Shown: positions 54,021 through 64,000 of the stretch, piece after piece | Layout: the number at the start of each line of letters is the position of its first letter | How positions within the stretch are numbered: position 1 is the stretch's first letter | NCBI GenBank assembly: GCA_012517315.1 | Contig: JAAYVE010000019.1 | Span: forward strand, 146,855 to 210,854 | Reading direction: 5' to 3' | DNA: 64,000 bases | Source: Deltaproteobacteria bacterium | GTDB lineage: Bacteria; Desulfobacterota; Syntrophobacteria; Syntrophobacterales; Syntrophobacteraceae | Position numbers and translations under genes: made by a program | The notes under the pieces: model-generated | The model's input: only the letters and a program-made list of their open reading frames with translations | What the model was told of the DNA's origin: nothing | Database searches by the model: none

Positions 54021-55210
54021 AAACCGTATACCTGGACAACAACGCGACGACCCGGGTGGCCCCGGAAGTCGTGGAGGCCATGCTCCCATATTTGACGGAG
54101 CTGTACGGCAACCCTTCCAGCATGCATTCCTTCGGGGGGCAGGTGGGCAAGAAGATCCGGGAATCCCGTGAGGCGGTTGCCGCCCTCATCGGGGCCCATC
54201 CCGACGAAATCCTCTTCACAAGCTGCGGGACGGAAAGCGACAATGCGGCCATCCGATCCGCTCTCACCGCCCATCCTGGCAAGAGGCACGTGCTGACGAG
54301 CCGGGTGGAACATCCTGCGGTAAAAGCCTTTTGCGCCCATCTTGCATCGGAGGGATACCGGGTCACGGAAGTGCCCGTGGACGGGGAAGGCCGTCTGGAC
54401 ATGGATTTCTATCGCAGGAGCCTGACGGTGGACACGGCCATCGTCAGCCTCATGTGGGCCAACAATGAAACAGGCGTCATCTTTCCCGTGGAAAAAGCCG
54501 CCGAGATGGCTCGGTCCAAGGGGATCCTCTTCCATTCAGACGCCGTCCAGGCTGTGGGGAAGATCCCCATCGACATGAGCCGAAATTCTATCGACATGCT
54601 CTCCCTCTCCGGCCACAAGCTCCACGCTCCCAAAGGGATCGGGGTGCTCTATGTGCGGCGGGGAACGAAGTTCCACCCATTTCTCATCGGGGGGCACCAG
54701 GAAAAGGGGCGACGCGGCGGAACCGAAAACACGCCCAGCATCATCGCCCTCGGCAAGGCTTCTGAACTGTCTCTGGCAAACATGGAAGAGGAAAACACGA
54801 GAGTGGCCCGCCTCCGGGACAGGCTGGAACAAGAACTACTCGCCAGGATTCCCGGTAGCCGTGTCAACGGAGACCGGTCTAACCGTCTTCCCAACACGAC
54901 AAACATCAGTTTCGAATTCGTCGAAGGGGAATCAATCCTCCTGATGATGAACGAATTCGGCATCTGCGCCTCGTCGGGCTCCGCTTGCACCTCAGGTTCC
55001 CTGCAGCCTTCCCACGTGTTGCGGGCCATGGGTGTCCCCTTTACCATGGCTCATGGCTCTATCCGGTTCAGCCTGAGCATATACACAACAGACGAAGAGA
55101 TCGATTTCGTCATCGAAAAGCTTCCGCCGATCATCGAATTGCTGAGGAGCATGTCCCCCTACTGGAAAACGGCCAACCCCGCATGCGCCACGGATTCGTA
55201 TTCTTCTTGA
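54017..55210 (+). CDS. nifS: Cysteine desulfurase NifS
   Basis: 397 aa PLP enzyme, class V aminotransferase fold. N-terminus VYLDNNATTRVAPEV, PLP lysine in LSGHKLHAPKGIG, and the persulfide Cys in CASSGSACTSGSLQPSHVL. It releases sulfur from cysteine to NifU. It begins 4 nt before the nifU stop, consistent with a translationally coupled nifUS pair. Confidence 0.96.
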   Translation: MKTVYLDNNATTRVAPEVVEAMLPYLTELYGNPSSMHSFGGQVGKKIRESREAVAALIGAHPDEILFTSCGTESDNAAIRSALTAHPGKRHVLTSRVEHPAVKAFCAHLASEGYRVTEVPVDGEGRLDMDFYRRSLTVDTAIVSLMWANNETGVIFPVEKAAEMARSKGILFHSDAVQAVGKIPIDMSRNSIDMLSLSGHKLHAPKGIGVLYVRRGTKFHPFLIGGHQEKGRRGGTENTPSIIALGKASELSLANMEEENTRVARLRDRLEQELLARIPGSRVNGDRSNRLPNTTNISFEFVEGESILLMMNEFGICASSGSACTSGSLQPSHVLRAMGVPFTMAHGSIRFSLSIYTTDEEIDFVIEKLPPIIELLRSMSPYWKTANPACATDSYSS

Positions 55211-55227
55211 AGGAAACGGGGGGTTCC

Positions 55228-56178
55228 ATGGAAGCAGTTCGCACAGCGGACCAGTGCAAACACGAACGGGAAGTGAAGCAGCGCTTCAGGGAACGGATCC
55301 CATACATCGTGGACGCCCTCGTTGGGAGCTGCGGGGGTAATGAGTGCTTCGACCACGTGGGGCCGGAACCCATTCCCTCCCGGGATGCCGTCATCGAAAT
55401 CGTGCACCGCTTGAACCGGATTCTTTACCCGGGGTATTTCCTATCGGCCAGGCTGGACGGGGTGAACCTTGGGTACTACCTTGGAAAAGAAGCTATCGAG
55501 CTCTATGAGATGTTTGCAGAGCAGATCACCCTTTCCCTGCGGCACGAATGTGTTCGGCACAGTCTGCCGTGCATTCACTGTGAGGAACGGGGGGCGGATA
55601 TCGCGCTTCGATTCATGGAAAAGCTCCCTGGCCTCAGAGTGATTCTGGGCACGGACGTGAGGGCCGCCTTCGATGGAGACCCCGCTGCCAAGAGCTGTGA
55701 CGAGATCATTTTCAGCTATCCGGGCCTTTTTGCCGTCACGGTACACCGTGTCGCTCATGAGTTGCACGCTCTACAGGTCCCTTTCATCCCGCGCATCATG
55801 AGCGAGTACGCCCACAGCCTCACCGGCATCGACATCCACCCGGGAGCGACAATCGGGGAAAGCTTTTTCATCGATCACGGCACAGGGGTCGTCATTGGAG
55901 AGACGACGGTGATCGGCAAACGGGTGAGGATCTACCAGGGGGTCACCCTTGGTGCCCTCTCCCTGCCAAGGGGAGCAGGGGAACTGCTCCGCAACCGAAG
56001 GCGCCACCCCACCATCGAGGACGATGTGATCATCTATGCCGGTGCCACCATTTTGGGAGGGGAAACGGTCATTGGAGCGGGATCCGTCATCGGGGGCAAC
56101 GTGTGGATCACCGACTCCGTTCCCCCGGCGACGAAGGTCTTTCTCAAGAAGCCCGAGCTGGTATTCAAGGCCGGCTGA
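55228..56178 (+). CDS. cysE: Serine O-acetyltransferase CysE (EPS type)
   Basis: 316 aa from ATG 55228. An N-terminal helical region (VHRVAHELHALQVPFIPRIMSEYAHSLTGIDIHP) leads into the left-handed beta-helix with hexapeptide repeats (ATIGESFFIDHGTGVVIGETTVIG, VIIYAGATILGG). It makes O-acetylserine for cysteine synthesis, so the operon both makes cysteine and strips its sulfur. It lies 17 bp after nifS. Confidence 0.93.
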   Translation: MEAVRTADQCKHEREVKQRFRERIPYIVDALVGSCGGNECFDHVGPEPIPSRDAVIEIVHRLNRILYPGYFLSARLDGVNLGYYLGKEAIELYEMFAEQITLSLRHECVRHSLPCIHCEERGADIALRFMEKLPGLRVILGTDVRAAFDGDPAAKSCDEIIFSYPGLFAVTVHRVAHELHALQVPFIPRIMSEYAHSLTGIDIHPGATIGESFFIDHGTGVVIGETTVIGKRVRIYQGVTLGALSLPRGAGELLRNRRRHPTIEDDVIIYAGATILGGETVIGAGSVIGGNVWITDSVPPATKVFLKKPELVFKAG

Positions 56179-56214
56179 CCCGGCAGGCCGGTCTGAGGAC
56201 ACCGCCTGGACGAA

Positions 56215-57228
56215 ATGGATGGGATGATTTATCAGGAACAGTCGACGCCAAAACCCAAGGGTATCGGGCTGGTATCCGGCGGACTGGACAGCTTACTTGC
56301 GGTACGGGTGCTCCAGGACCAGAATCTGGAAGTCATGGGCGTCACGTTTTTCACGCCCTTTTTCGGACCCGAACAGGGACTCGCGGGTGGGAAAGCGCTT
56401 GCAATCCCCATGCGTGTCTTGGATATTTCCCGGCCATACCTGGAGATGTTGAAATCACCCCGATACGGTTACGGAAGCCAAGCAAACCCCTGCATCGACT
56501 GCCACGCACTCATGCTTCGTGAAGCGGGACGGGTCATGGAAGAAATGGGAGCCCGCTTTCTCTTCACCGGTGAAGTCCTGGGACAGCGCCCCATGAGTCA
56601 GCGAAGGGATTCCCTGCGCAGCGTGGAAAACCTGTCGGGTTTCGCGGGTCTCGTTTTGCGCCCCCTCAGCGCCAAGTTGCTGCCTCCGACCCTCGTGGAA
56701 CTGGAGGGCCTGGTGGACAGGGAACGACTCCTGGACATCCAGGGACGCTCCCGTAAACGACAGGAAGCCTTGGCCGACCGTTACGGCATCGTCGGTTATC
56801 CTCAACCGGCGGGCGGGTGTATCCTCACGAAAGAGGGGTTTGCAAGGAAGTTGACAGCCCTTTTCCAGTCCCTCCCCGGGGCAACACCCAGGCAAGCGGA
56901 ACTGATCCGGCTGGGGAGGTTTTTCCGCCTGCCCGGGGGGAATGTCCTCCTCGTCGGCCGAAACCGGCTGGAAAATGAAAGACTGGAAACTGCAGCAGCC
57001 GATGAAGACGGGGTTTTTCGTGTCCTGGACTTCCCCGGTCCTCTCGGTCTCCTCATAGGACACGGCCCCCTCGAGACCGATTTCCAGACAGCCGCCCAGC
57101 TGGTTCTCGCCTATAGCGATGCTCCCGATGACCATCCGGTCGCAGTCAAATGGCGACACAAGGGAGAGACGGGCGTGTTTAATTGGCTGAAACCGCAAAA
57201 GGAGCTTTTCGCATCCTGCCATGTTTAG
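56215..57228 (+). CDS. PP-loop ATPase, tRNA-thiolation-type, with NFACT-R-like C-domain
   Basis: 337 aa. The PP-loop SGGLDSLLA is near the N-terminus; NPCIDCHALM and RRDSLRSVENLSGFAGLVLRPLS carry the MnmA/ThiI-like features, and PAGGCILTKE follows. The C-terminal part (AADEDGVFRVLDFPG) resembles an NFACT-R-type domain. Such proteins adenylate a tRNA or another substrate for sulfur transfer. NifS two genes upstream is the likely persulfide donor. Confidence 0.8.
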   Translation: MDGMIYQEQSTPKPKGIGLVSGGLDSLLAVRVLQDQNLEVMGVTFFTPFFGPEQGLAGGKALAIPMRVLDISRPYLEMLKSPRYGYGSQANPCIDCHALMLREAGRVMEEMGARFLFTGEVLGQRPMSQRRDSLRSVENLSGFAGLVLRPLSAKLLPPTLVELEGLVDRERLLDIQGRSRKRQEALADRYGIVGYPQPAGGCILTKEGFARKLTALFQSLPGATPRQAELIRLGRFFRLPGGNVLLVGRNRLENERLETAAADEDGVFRVLDFPGPLGLLIGHGPLETDFQTAAQLVLAYSDAPDDHPVAVKWRHKGETGVFNWLKPQKELFASCHV

Positions 57229-57323
57229 TATTGAATCTCAGGGGAATCCTGGATCGTTCCCATCCCCATTCGGGCCGGGCAACCCCTGGAGTCAGACACG
57301 TGCCCGCTCAAGAAAGTCATTCC

Positions 57324-60300
57324 ATGCACCTGAATTCTGCCTTGGCCCGGAAATCGGAGTCACTCTTCGTGGCCGGAAACACATGCCCTTCCCTTCTCAA
57401 GTGTCTGTCCATCCTTTTTTTTCTTTTGTGGGAAGCCCTTTTTCCCCATCCTGCATCCCCTGACGTTGCAAACCCGAGAATTTTTGTTCTCAATTCATAC
57501 CACTACGGGATGCCCTTCTCCGACGACGAAGTGCGGGGACTGATCTCCGTTCTGCCGTCCCAGTGCCAGTTTTTCGTGGAATACATGGACTGCAAGAGGA
57601 TGTACGGAAACGCCGCATACCTGCAGCTTCTTCTTGAACAATACAGGCTGAAGTATGCAGGAGAACGTTTTGACGCTGTAGTCAGTCTGGATGACGATGC
57701 CTTTCAGTTTCTCCTGAGGCACCGGGACAAACTCTTTCCCGGGACTCCCGTTGTGTTTTGCGGCGTCAACCACCTCGAGAAGGAAATGTTACAGGAGCAA
57801 GAGGGCTTCACAGGCGTTGTGGAGACGACGGACATCGCGGACTCCATTGAAATCGGTCTGCATCTCCATGGGGAAATCGAGAACGTTTTCGTCATTACGG
57901 ACAACACCACATCCGGTAGGGTCAACCGGGCCGTTATCGAAGAGATCGACCATTCCCGGCGCTTTCCCGCCCGTTTTCTCTTCCTGGATCCCGGCACAGG
58001 CCTGACCATGGAAGAACTGCTGGAAAGGCTCAAAGACGTTCCTCGCCGCAGCATTGTCTACCACTCGGATTTCTTCCAGGACCGGGACGGGCAGACCCTC
58101 GACCCTGAAAATGTGATGGCCGCGGTGTCCCAGGCCTCTCCCGCCCCCGTCTATGTCCACGGGGGAATGTACGTGGGACATGGGGCGGTGGGAGGCAAGG
58201 TCAACAGCGGCTTGTACCAGGGGGAAGCGGCGGGAAGGCTCCTCAATAGGATCCTTAAGGGGGAACCGGTGGAACAGATTCCCGTTCAGTGGTCGGGGAT
58301 CACCCGGTACACTTTCGACTGGGAACAGCTCGAAAGATGGGATGTCTTGGAATCGGCTCTTCCCCAAGGCAGTGTCGTCATCAACCGGAAGGTTTCCTTC
58401 CATGAACGTCACCGCACCATGATTCTCGGGGCCGCCGCCGTCTTCGTGCTGCAGTCTTTTCTCATTCTCTATTTGGTTTGGAACATCTCCCACCGCCGCA
58501 CGGTGCAAAAAGCCCTTCAGGAGAGTGAGAGGCGATTGAGGGCCGTTTTCCAGGCGGCCATCAACGTCGCCTTCATCATTACCGACGCCAGGGATCCCGA
58601 ACCGCTGGTCCTGGAGTTCAGCCCCGGTGCCGAAAGGCTCTTCGGGTACAGCCGCAACGAGATGGTGGGGCACCCGGTTTCCGTGCTGCACCTCGAGGAG
58701 GATATCCGCAGGTTTCCCGAGATCCACCGCATGATGCGGGAGGGTGGCGAGGGTTTCTCCGGGGAAACCACCTTGGTGCGCAAGTCCGGCGAGCGCTTCC
58801 CCGCTCTTTTCACCACCTATCCCCTTACGGATCACCAGAAAAATATGGTGGCAGCACTGGGGGTGAGCATCGATATCTCGGCTCTGCGCCACGCCCAAGC
58901 GGCACTAAAGGAATCTGAGGAAAAATATCGGACGGTGGTTCACAATGCTCTCGATGCGATCTTCATCGCCCAGGACGGGGTCATCAAATTCCCCAACCCT
59001 GTCACTCTGCAAATGCTGTGTTACACGGAGGAAGAACTGGCCAGGATTCCCTTCTTGGAACACGTCCACCCCGAAGATCGCCAAATGGTTGCGGACAGGC
59101 ATCAAAGAAGGTTGAAAGGGGAGCAGGTCCCGGCCACTTACACCTTCAGGGGAATGAACAAAGAGGGGCAAATCAAGTGGCTGATGACCAACCTCACCCG
59201 CATCGATTGGGAAGGGAAGCCTGCAGTGCTCTGCTTCATGCGCGACATCACCTCGCAGAGGTTCCTGGAAGCGCAACTCCTGCAAGCCCAAAAACTGGAC
59301 GCGGTGGGCACCCTTGCGGGAGGCATCGCGCATGATTTCAACAACCTGCTTCAAGCCGTGCAGGGTTATGCCGAGGTCCTCTTGATGGATGTTCCTGACG
59401 GAAAGCCAGGGCACAACGAACTGATGCAGATCAGGCGAGCAGCCACTCGAGGTAGCGAACTGACCCGCCAGTTGCTCACCTTCAGCCGTAAAGTGGCCCC
59501 CTCCCTCAAGCCGGTCGATGTGAACAGGATCGTCGTCAATCTGCGTGAAATCCTGGACCGGACCATTCCCAAGATGATCCACATCAAGCTTCAACTCGTG
59601 GGAAACCTGTGGCGGATTCACGCAGATGCTTCCCAGATGGAGCAGGTGCTCATGAACCTCGCCCTCAACGCCCGGGATGCTATGCCCGAGGGAGGTGAGC
59701 TCATCGTCGAGACGGGGAATGTTTCCCTGGACGAAGCCTATCATGCCGTCCATCCGGAAATCACTCCCGGCGATTACGTGCGACTCTCCATTTCCGATAC
59801 GGGGCACGGGATGGACAAGGATGTGATGCAGCGCATTTTCGATCCTTTCTTCACGACCAAGGCGGCCGGCAAGGGGAGTGGCCTGGGCCTGGCCATGGCT
59901 TACGGAATCGTGAAAAACCATCACGGCCACATCATCTGCCAAAGCAGGCCGGGGGAAGGGACCCGTTTCGAGATCCTTTTCCCCGCCATTCAGGAGACGG
60001 AGGAGCACGAGGAAGAGACCGCAAACGAGCAACTACGGGGAGGTACGGAAACCATCCTGCTGGTGGATGACGAGGAGTGGATACGAGATTCCACAAGCAA
60101 GCTTCTCCGCGCCTACGGGTATCACGTCCTCACGGCACCAGACGGAGAGAGTGCATTGGAGCGGTTCGCAGCAGAAAAGGAAATCCATCTGGTCCTATTG
60201 GATCTCATGATGCCGGGGATGGGGGGAAGAGAGTGCCTTGTGCGTCTATTGGAATCCGACCCGCAAACCAGGGTCATCGTGGCGAGCGGCTTTACCACGC

Positions 60301-60413
60301 ACGATTCCTCGCAGGACATCCTTACCCTGGGGGCCAGGGCTTCCGTGCCGAAGCCTTTTCAACTGCGGCAGTTGCTGCAGGTCGTGCGGGAGGTATTGGA
60401 TGCGGACGGTTGA
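57324..60413 (+). CDS. Hybrid sensor histidine kinase with ABC-type sensor, two PAS and REC
   Basis: 1029 aa from ATG 57324. The N-terminus has a signal/TM (about 20-40), a periplasmic ABC_sub_bind-like domain (about 45-365; [20 protein letters not shown]), and a TM near 370-395. Two PAS domains (about 410-650) lead to HisKA with the H-box [18 protein letters not shown], then HATPase_c ([25 protein letters not shown]). The receiver at the C-terminus has LLVDDEEW and phospho-Asp in [10 protein letters not shown]. No separate response regulator is adjacent. Confidence 0.93.
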   Translation: MHLNSALARKSESLFVAGNTCPSLLKCLSILFFLLWEALFPHPASPDVANPRIFVLNSYHYGMPFSDDEVRGLISVLPSQCQFFVEYMDCKRMYGNAAYLQLLLEQYRLKYAGERFDAVVSLDDDAFQFLLRHRDKLFPGTPVVFCGVNHLEKEMLQEQEGFTGVVETTDIADSIEIGLHLHGEIENVFVITDNTTSGRVNRAVIEEIDHSRRFPARFLFLDPGTGLTMEELLERLKDVPRRSIVYHSDFFQDRDGQTLDPENVMAAVSQASPAPVYVHGGMYVGHGAVGGKVNSGLYQGEAAGRLLNRILKGEPVEQIPVQWSGITRYTFDWEQLERWDVLESALPQGSVVINRKVSFHERHRTMILGAAAVFVLQSFLILYLVWNISHRRTVQKALQESERRLRAVFQAAINVAFIITDARDPEPLVLEFSPGAERLFGYSRNEMVGHPVSVLHLEEDIRRFPEIHRMMREGGEGFSGETTLVRKSGERFPALFTTYPLTDHQKNMVAALGVSIDISALRHAQAALKESEEKYRTVVHNALDAIFIAQDGVIKFPNPVTLQMLCYTEEELARIPFLEHVHPEDRQMVADRHQRRLKGEQVPATYTFRGMNKEGQIKWLMTNLTRIDWEGKPAVLCFMRDITSQRFLEAQLLQAQKLDAVGTLAGGIAHDFNNLLQAVQGYAEVLLMDVPDGKPGHNELMQIRRAATRGSELTRQLLTFSRKVAPSLKPVDVNRIVVNLREILDRTIPKMIHIKLQLVGNLWRIHADASQMEQVLMNLALNARDAMPEGGELIVETGNVSLDEAYHAVHPEITPGDYVRLSISDTGHGMDKDVMQRIFDPFFTTKAAGKGSGLGLAMAYGIVKNHHGHIICQSRPGEGTRFEILFPAIQETEEHEEETANEQLRGGTETILLVDDEEWIRDSTSKLLRAYGYHVLTAPDGESALERFAAEKEIHLVLLDLMMPGMGGRECLVRLLESDPQTRVIVASGFTTHDSSQDILTLGARASVPKPFQLRQLLQVVREVLDADG

Positions 60414-60498
60414 TGCCCCCGTTGTGGAGACCCGACAAGTCCCTGAGTTGAGCGCCGACGACGGCTTCCCTGGAGATGTGCATGAAGCGGCCGGGCAT

Positions 60499-61146
60499 TC
60501 ACCCTTTGTGGACACCCCGGGCTCTCTCCACGGCAAGCCTCAGTTCCATGGCAGCCGCCCGTGGAGATGGGCTCGCCATAATGGCGGAAACCACGGCGAT
60601 TCCATCGGCGCCGGCCTGGATGATCTCTGCTGCATTTCCCGCGTGCAAGCCTCCAATGGCGACAAGGGGCAGACGCGTGTGCCTCCTTATTTCCACGAGG
60701 CCCCGGACACCCAGGGGAATTGGCGCATCCGTCTTGGTGGCGGTGGAGAAAACGGGACTGGTGGCGAGGTAATCAGCACCCTGCCCTTCGGCTTCCAATG
60801 CTTCGGCCGTCTTACTCACCGAAACACCGATGATGAACTCTCTTCCCGCAATGCGCCTCGCCGCCGCGCACGGCAAATCCTCCTGCCCCAAATGGACGCC
60901 AGCCGCCCGGCAGGCCAACGCGATGTCGAGACGGTCGTTGATGATGAGCGGGACGCCGTATCCGTCGGTCAATTCCTTGAGGCGAAGGGCCTGTTTCATA
61001 ATATCCCCGGCTCCCAGATCCTTTTCCCTCAACTGGACCATGGTGACCCCACCCTTGAGGGCTTCCGCGGCAATGCTCTCCACCGACCCGGTCCGAGCCA
61101 GGTGACGATCGGTGACGAGATAGAGGGACAGGTCAAGTCTTCTCAT
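60499..61146 (-). CDS. thiE: Thiamine-phosphate synthase ThiE
   Basis: 215 aa from ATG 61146. TIM-barrel: [69 protein letters not shown], and [14 protein letters not shown]. Couples HMP-PP and hydroxyethylthiazole phosphate. The ATG overlaps the thiM stop by 4 nt. Confidence 0.96.
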   Translation of the reverse strand: MRRLDLSLYLVTDRHLARTGSVESIAAEALKGGVTMVQLREKDLGAGDIMKQALRLKELTDGYGVPLIINDRLDIALACRAAGVHLGQEDLPCAAARRIAGREFIIGVSVSKTAEALEAEGQGADYLATSPVFSTATKTDAPIPLGVRGLVEIRRHTRLPLVAIGGLHAGNAAEIIQAGADGIAVVSAIMASPSPRAAAMELRLAVERARGVHKG

Positions 61147-61979
61147 GCAACCGCTGCATTTCCTGTTTCGATCCTGGCTCCCCCCTCGAGATGAAGCGGC
61201 GATACCGCGTCCAAGGCGTCCAGGAGGAGAACCTGATAAGTCCCCGGGCGGGGGTCGGAGCGTGCCGCCTCCTCCCCTGCGATGCCGAAGACGACAAGGC
61301 CTCCCGCAGCCGCTTTCCATGCATCGGTCTCCACGGCGCAAAAAGCCCCCAGAACGGCCGTCGCCGCACAACCTGATCCGGTGACTCTTCCCATTAGGGG
61401 ATGACCGTTGTGGATATGGACCCATCGCTTTCCATCGGTAACCAGGTCGCGTGCACCGGTGACAGCCACTACGGCACCGGTGGCGGCGGCCATGGACGTA
61501 GCGGCGGCGGCGGCTTCGTCGGTCGCGTGGGCAGAATCCACACCTCGTGACGGACCGGAGTGACCTGCCAGGGCAAGGATCTCCGAAGCGTTTCCCCGCA
61601 GGACCGAAGGTCCCGCCTCGTGCAAAAGACGTCGAGCCGTTTCCGTACGGAAACGGCTCGCCCCGGCCCCAACGGGATCCAGAACGATGGGAACCGACCT
61701 CCTTTGAGCCGCCGAAGCCGCCCGAAGCATGGAATCCACCCAGGGTGCGGAGAGGGTCCCGATGTTGAGCACCAAAGCGTCGGCCAGTTCCATCATTTCT
61801 TCCATCTCCTCTGGCGCATGAGCCATGATGGGAGAGGCACCCAAGGCGAGGAGAACATTGGCGGTGAAGTTCATGACCACGTAATTGGTGATGCTGTGGA
61901 CAATTGGATGTCTCGCCCTGACACGGTCCAGGGTGTGGCCGATTTCATGGATCAACCCGGCTTTCGTGGATGCTCTCAT
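61143..61979 (-). CDS. thiM: Hydroxyethylthiazole kinase ThiM
   Basis: 278 aa ribokinase-like fold: [50 protein letters not shown], and [13 protein letters not shown]. It phosphorylates thiazole salvaged from thiamine; the product feeds ThiE. No TPP riboswitch sequence is visible in the 120 bp upstream. Confidence 0.95.
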   Translation of the reverse strand: MRASTKAGLIHEIGHTLDRVRARHPIVHSITNYVVMNFTANVLLALGASPIMAHAPEEMEEMMELADALVLNIGTLSAPWVDSMLRAASAAQRRSVPIVLDPVGAGASRFRTETARRLLHEAGPSVLRGNASEILALAGHSGPSRGVDSAHATDEAAAAATSMAAATGAVVAVTGARDLVTDGKRWVHIHNGHPLMGRVTGSGCAATAVLGAFCAVETDAWKAAAGGLVVFGIAGEEAARSDPRPGTYQVLLLDALDAVSPLHLEGGARIETGNAAVA

Positions 61980-62100
61980 TCAACGCCCCGCAACCGGTCT
62001 CAAAATACTCCGAGGCACCTTCCCCGTGATTCGGCCGAAACTGCGAAAGCCCCTGAAAACTTTTGATTCCTTTCAGGCGCCATGAGTTTCCCTCGGCAGA

Positions 62101-63024
62101 TCAGCGCCTCATTTCATCAGGAAGCGCTTCGTTCATGGAACCCGTCCTGTAGCCCCTGAGGTCGAGAGTGACGTAGGCAAAGCCCTGCTCCTGGCACCGG
62201 GTCAAAATGGCCTCAAGAACAGAATCATCCAGGGCGTGCCGCATCTCGGAGGGGAGCAACTCGATGCGTGCAACAGCCCCATGGTCCCTGACCCTCACCT
62301 GGGAAAAACCCATCTCTTGGATGATGGCCTCACAGACGGCGATCCGCCGCAGTTTTTCTACGGTGACGGCATGGCCGTAGGGGATTCGGGAAGCAAGACA
62401 GGCTGAGGAAGTTCGGTTCCAGTTGGGAAGTCCTCGATCCCTGGCCATCAGACGGATCTGGTCCTTTTCCAGCCTCAGTTCCATGAAGGGACTTCGGATC
62501 CCCAACTCTCTCAACGCCCGGAGACCCGGCCGGTAATCGGTCAGGTCATCCTGCTGGGTCCCTTCCACGACAGTTCTCAGCCCCTCCTCGTCGGCCTTCC
62601 GCAGAAGAGCCGAAAAGAGCTCTTTCTTACACTGGTAGCAGCGATCCGGGGGGTTTTCGAGAAAATAAGGACTGTCCAAGCAAGGGATCGGGAGTTCCAT
62701 CCACCTGGCACCCAATTTTGAGGCTACTTTGCCTGCCCATGAGATTTCAGACTCTGAAAGGAGAGGCGACACTGCGGTCACGGCGAGAACACGTTCGCCG
62801 AGGGCGTCCCTGGCTGCGGCGAGGAGAAGAGAACTGTCCACGCCTCCGGAAAATGCAACCAGCACAGAACCCATCTTTGCAATGAGGGAGACCAGTTCCC
62901 CGTATGGTCCGGAACTGGGTTTTGTCTCGGGAATGCGGGATTCCACCGTGGTTTCGCCTCCTCCACCGCCCCCGTTGATACCCAGGAGGCCCGAGGAAGT
63001 ATATGGAGGATTCAACAGACGCAT
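62101..63024 (-). CDS. larE: LarE-family ATP-dependent sacrificial sulfur transferase
   Basis: 307 aa. PP-loop AFSGGVDSS is at residues 57-65. Cysteines at 129 and 132 (CYQC) and 209 (SSACLASRIPYG) are the three positions associated with LarE: a single sacrificial Cys in Lactobacillus versus a [4Fe-4S] form when three Cys are present. LarE makes the nickel-pincer cofactor with LarB and LarC, neither of which is nearby. It is 30 bp after the Rrf2 gene on the same strand. The Gly-rich start (INGGGGGGETT) is unusual and may be non-functional. Confidence 0.85.
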   Translation of the reverse strand: MRLLNPPYTSSGLLGINGGGGGGETTVESRIPETKPSSGPYGELVSLIAKMGSVLVAFSGGVDSSLLLAAARDALGERVLAVTAVSPLLSESEISWAGKVASKLGARWMELPIPCLDSPYFLENPPDRCYQCKKELFSALLRKADEEGLRTVVEGTQQDDLTDYRPGLRALRELGIRSPFMELRLEKDQIRLMARDRGLPNWNRTSSACLASRIPYGHAVTVEKLRRIAVCEAIIQEMGFSQVRVRDHGAVARIELLPSEMRHALDDSVLEAILTRCQEQGFAYVTLDLRGYRTGSMNEALPDEMRR

Positions 63025-63054
63025 CCTTGGGCAGATCGGTCCCTGAAAGAGGCG

Positions 63055-63486
63055 TCAACAGCCCTGGGCCTCGAGGTCGGTGACGCCCTTTTTCAAAAGA
63101 TCCGCAAAAGTGATGGCGTTCAGCCTTTCGTGGATCGCGTCGGTGGCCTCTTTCCAAAGAAACCGCGTGAGGCAGGTTTCAGAACGTTCGCACAATTCCG
63201 GGTTCTCGACGCAGGTGGTGAGTCTAAGTCCTTTTTCCAGCACCCTGACGATCTCACCCACCGTGATCTCTCCAGGTGGCTTGGCGAGCATGTGACCTCC
63301 CCGGTAGCCTCTGAAGCTCTTGACAAACTGAGCCTTTTTCAGGGGAATGATGATCTGCTCGAGGTACTTGACCGGAATGTTTTGCCGCTTGGCGATCAAG
63401 CCGATTTGAATGGGACCTTCGTCATAGTGCTGGGCCATGTCGAGGATGAGACGAGTACCGTAGCGGCTCCTTGTGGACAGTTTCAT
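63055..63486 (-). CDS. Rrf2-family transcriptional regulator
   Basis: 143 aa. KLSTRSRYGTRLILDMAQHY start, winged-helix recognition segment IPVKYLEQIIIPLKKAQFVKSFRGYRGGHMLA, and the Cys triad CVENPELCERSETC that binds an Fe-S cluster or senses sulfur in IscR/CymR relatives. First gene of the set larE-thiM-thiE on the minus strand; it may control that set and its own promoter. Confidence 0.92.
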   Translation of the reverse strand: MKLSTRSRYGTRLILDMAQHYDEGPIQIGLIAKRQNIPVKYLEQIIIPLKKAQFVKSFRGYRGGHMLAKPPGEITVGEIVRVLEKGLRLTTCVENPELCERSETCLTRFLWKEATDAIHERLNAITFADLLKKGVTDLEAQGC

Positions 63487-64000
63487 TCCCGTTTCCTCCT
63501 CCTTAGGCCGGGCTTGACCCCAACCGCAAAATGATCAGGAACCCCTCTCATGCAACACCCATCATACTACTTGTATTTCCCTCTCATTCCTGTAAATGAT
63601 GAGCGGCGATGAACCCCTTTTCCTAACCCCATGGGGTGGGACGGTTCTCATGTGGAAATTCCCCACTAAGTTAGCAAATGAGTCTACTTGTCGCGCCCGG
63701 CACTGTCAAGTTGGCAGCGTCGAATGCACAGGGCATTATGGCCCGACTTGCCAAGAAGGGTTATGCTCCTCTGCGTGGCATAGGGAAGAGCAGAGGTACA
63801 GGGGGGCTTGTCCGAGACAAGACGATCCTCTATACATTGTTGTGCAAACGGGAGCGACACCAGCAATTCCCGGAGCGCCCGTTATCGAGCAGTAAATTGG
63901 CATTCATCGGAGTGGAAGGCAAGGTTGAGTGAATGCGGGGCGATGCTTGAGCGTTTTTTTGGAGGGTCCGAGGCCATTTCTGGGAACAGCTATCCCCCAC
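63487..64000. other. Upstream region of the Rrf2 gene to the window edge, no gene recognised
   Basis: 514 bp. Plus-strand ORFs of 84 and 99 codons overlap each other at 63596-63932 and lack family likeness or a convincing ribosome site. An AT-rich patch at 63560-63600 may hold the Rrf2 promoter. Confidence 0.5.

Noticed and set aside
61980..62100. Possible TPP riboswitch in front of thiM
   Set aside because: Neither the CTGAGA nor the ACCTGA core motif is present on the minus strand.
63596..63932. Two overlapping plus-strand ORFs near the window end
   Set aside because: They use different frames of the same DNA, have no ribosome site and match nothing I recognise.
1..64000. CRISPR array or rRNA operon
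   Set aside because: No regularly spaced direct repeats of 24-48 bp and no rRNA-like sequence were seen on either strand.

Overview
The window is a GC-rich, gene-dense bacterial chromosome segment. The gene families point to a strictly anaerobic, probably sulfate-reducing or syntrophic member of the Desulfobacterota (Syntrophobacter/Desulfacinum-like). Grounds for this inference are an HdrA-MvhD-MetV-MetF methylene-tetrahydrofolate reductase cluster, ferredoxin and CGGC proteins typical of that phylum, and a delta-type dcw cluster followed by a TIGR03960-type radical SAM gene. The exact genus cannot be read from the sequence.

Layout. 1-632: start of a J-domain protein, cut by the window edge. 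0.8-18.7 kb, all on the minus strand: the division and cell-wall (dcw) cluster, in transcription order mraZ-rsmH-ftsL-ftsI-murE-murF-murD-ftsW-murC-(small membrane protein)-murB-ftsQ-ftsA-ftsZ-radical SAM. It has a sigma70-like promoter and a four-repeat MraZ operator, but mraY and murG are missing from their usual places. 18.8-21.7 kb: an IS21-family element whose istB carries an amber codon, with one passenger ORF. 21.8-26.5 kb: a possible small RNA or attenuator, a 65-aa conserved protein, acpP behind a TetR regulator with a dyad operator, a NUDIX hydrolase, a thermonuclease-like protein, and an AlaC-type aminotransferase preceded by an alanine-rich leader peptide and intrinsic terminator. 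26.5-28.7 kb: an exported DUF2914 protein and a fused diadenylate cyclase-YbbR protein. 29-35.5 kb: a protein with a histidine-kinase-like H-box but no ATPase domain, glycogen/maltodextrin enzymes (glgB, malQ) and an MFS permease.

36.3-41.4 kb: the hdrA-mvhD-metV-metF operon, linking flavin and iron-sulfur electron transfer to the methyl branch of the Wood-Ljungdahl pathway. 41.8-49 kb: a histidine kinase, a Cu/Zn-SOD lipoprotein, a ferredoxin-like protein with an HD-domain protein, a Crp/Fnr regulator, YjbQ, a flavin reductase/nitroreductase pair, tRNA-Lys and tRNA-Glu with a clear terminator, and a CGGC protein. 49.7-52.5 kb: a folate-biopterin-type transporter and a metallophosphoesterase. 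53-57.2 kb: a sulfur-mobilisation operon (nifU-nifS-cysE-PP-loop thiolase). 57.3-60.4 kb: a large hybrid histidine kinase. 60.5-63.5 kb, minus strand: an Rrf2 regulator, LarE, ThiM and ThiE.

Recurring themes are cell-wall synthesis, sulfur and Fe-S delivery (NifU/NifS/CysE/PP-loop/LarE/ThiM/ThiE), one-carbon electron transfer, and signalling proteins without adjacent partners. The most unusual local signal is the alanine-codon leader peptide plus terminator in front of alaC.
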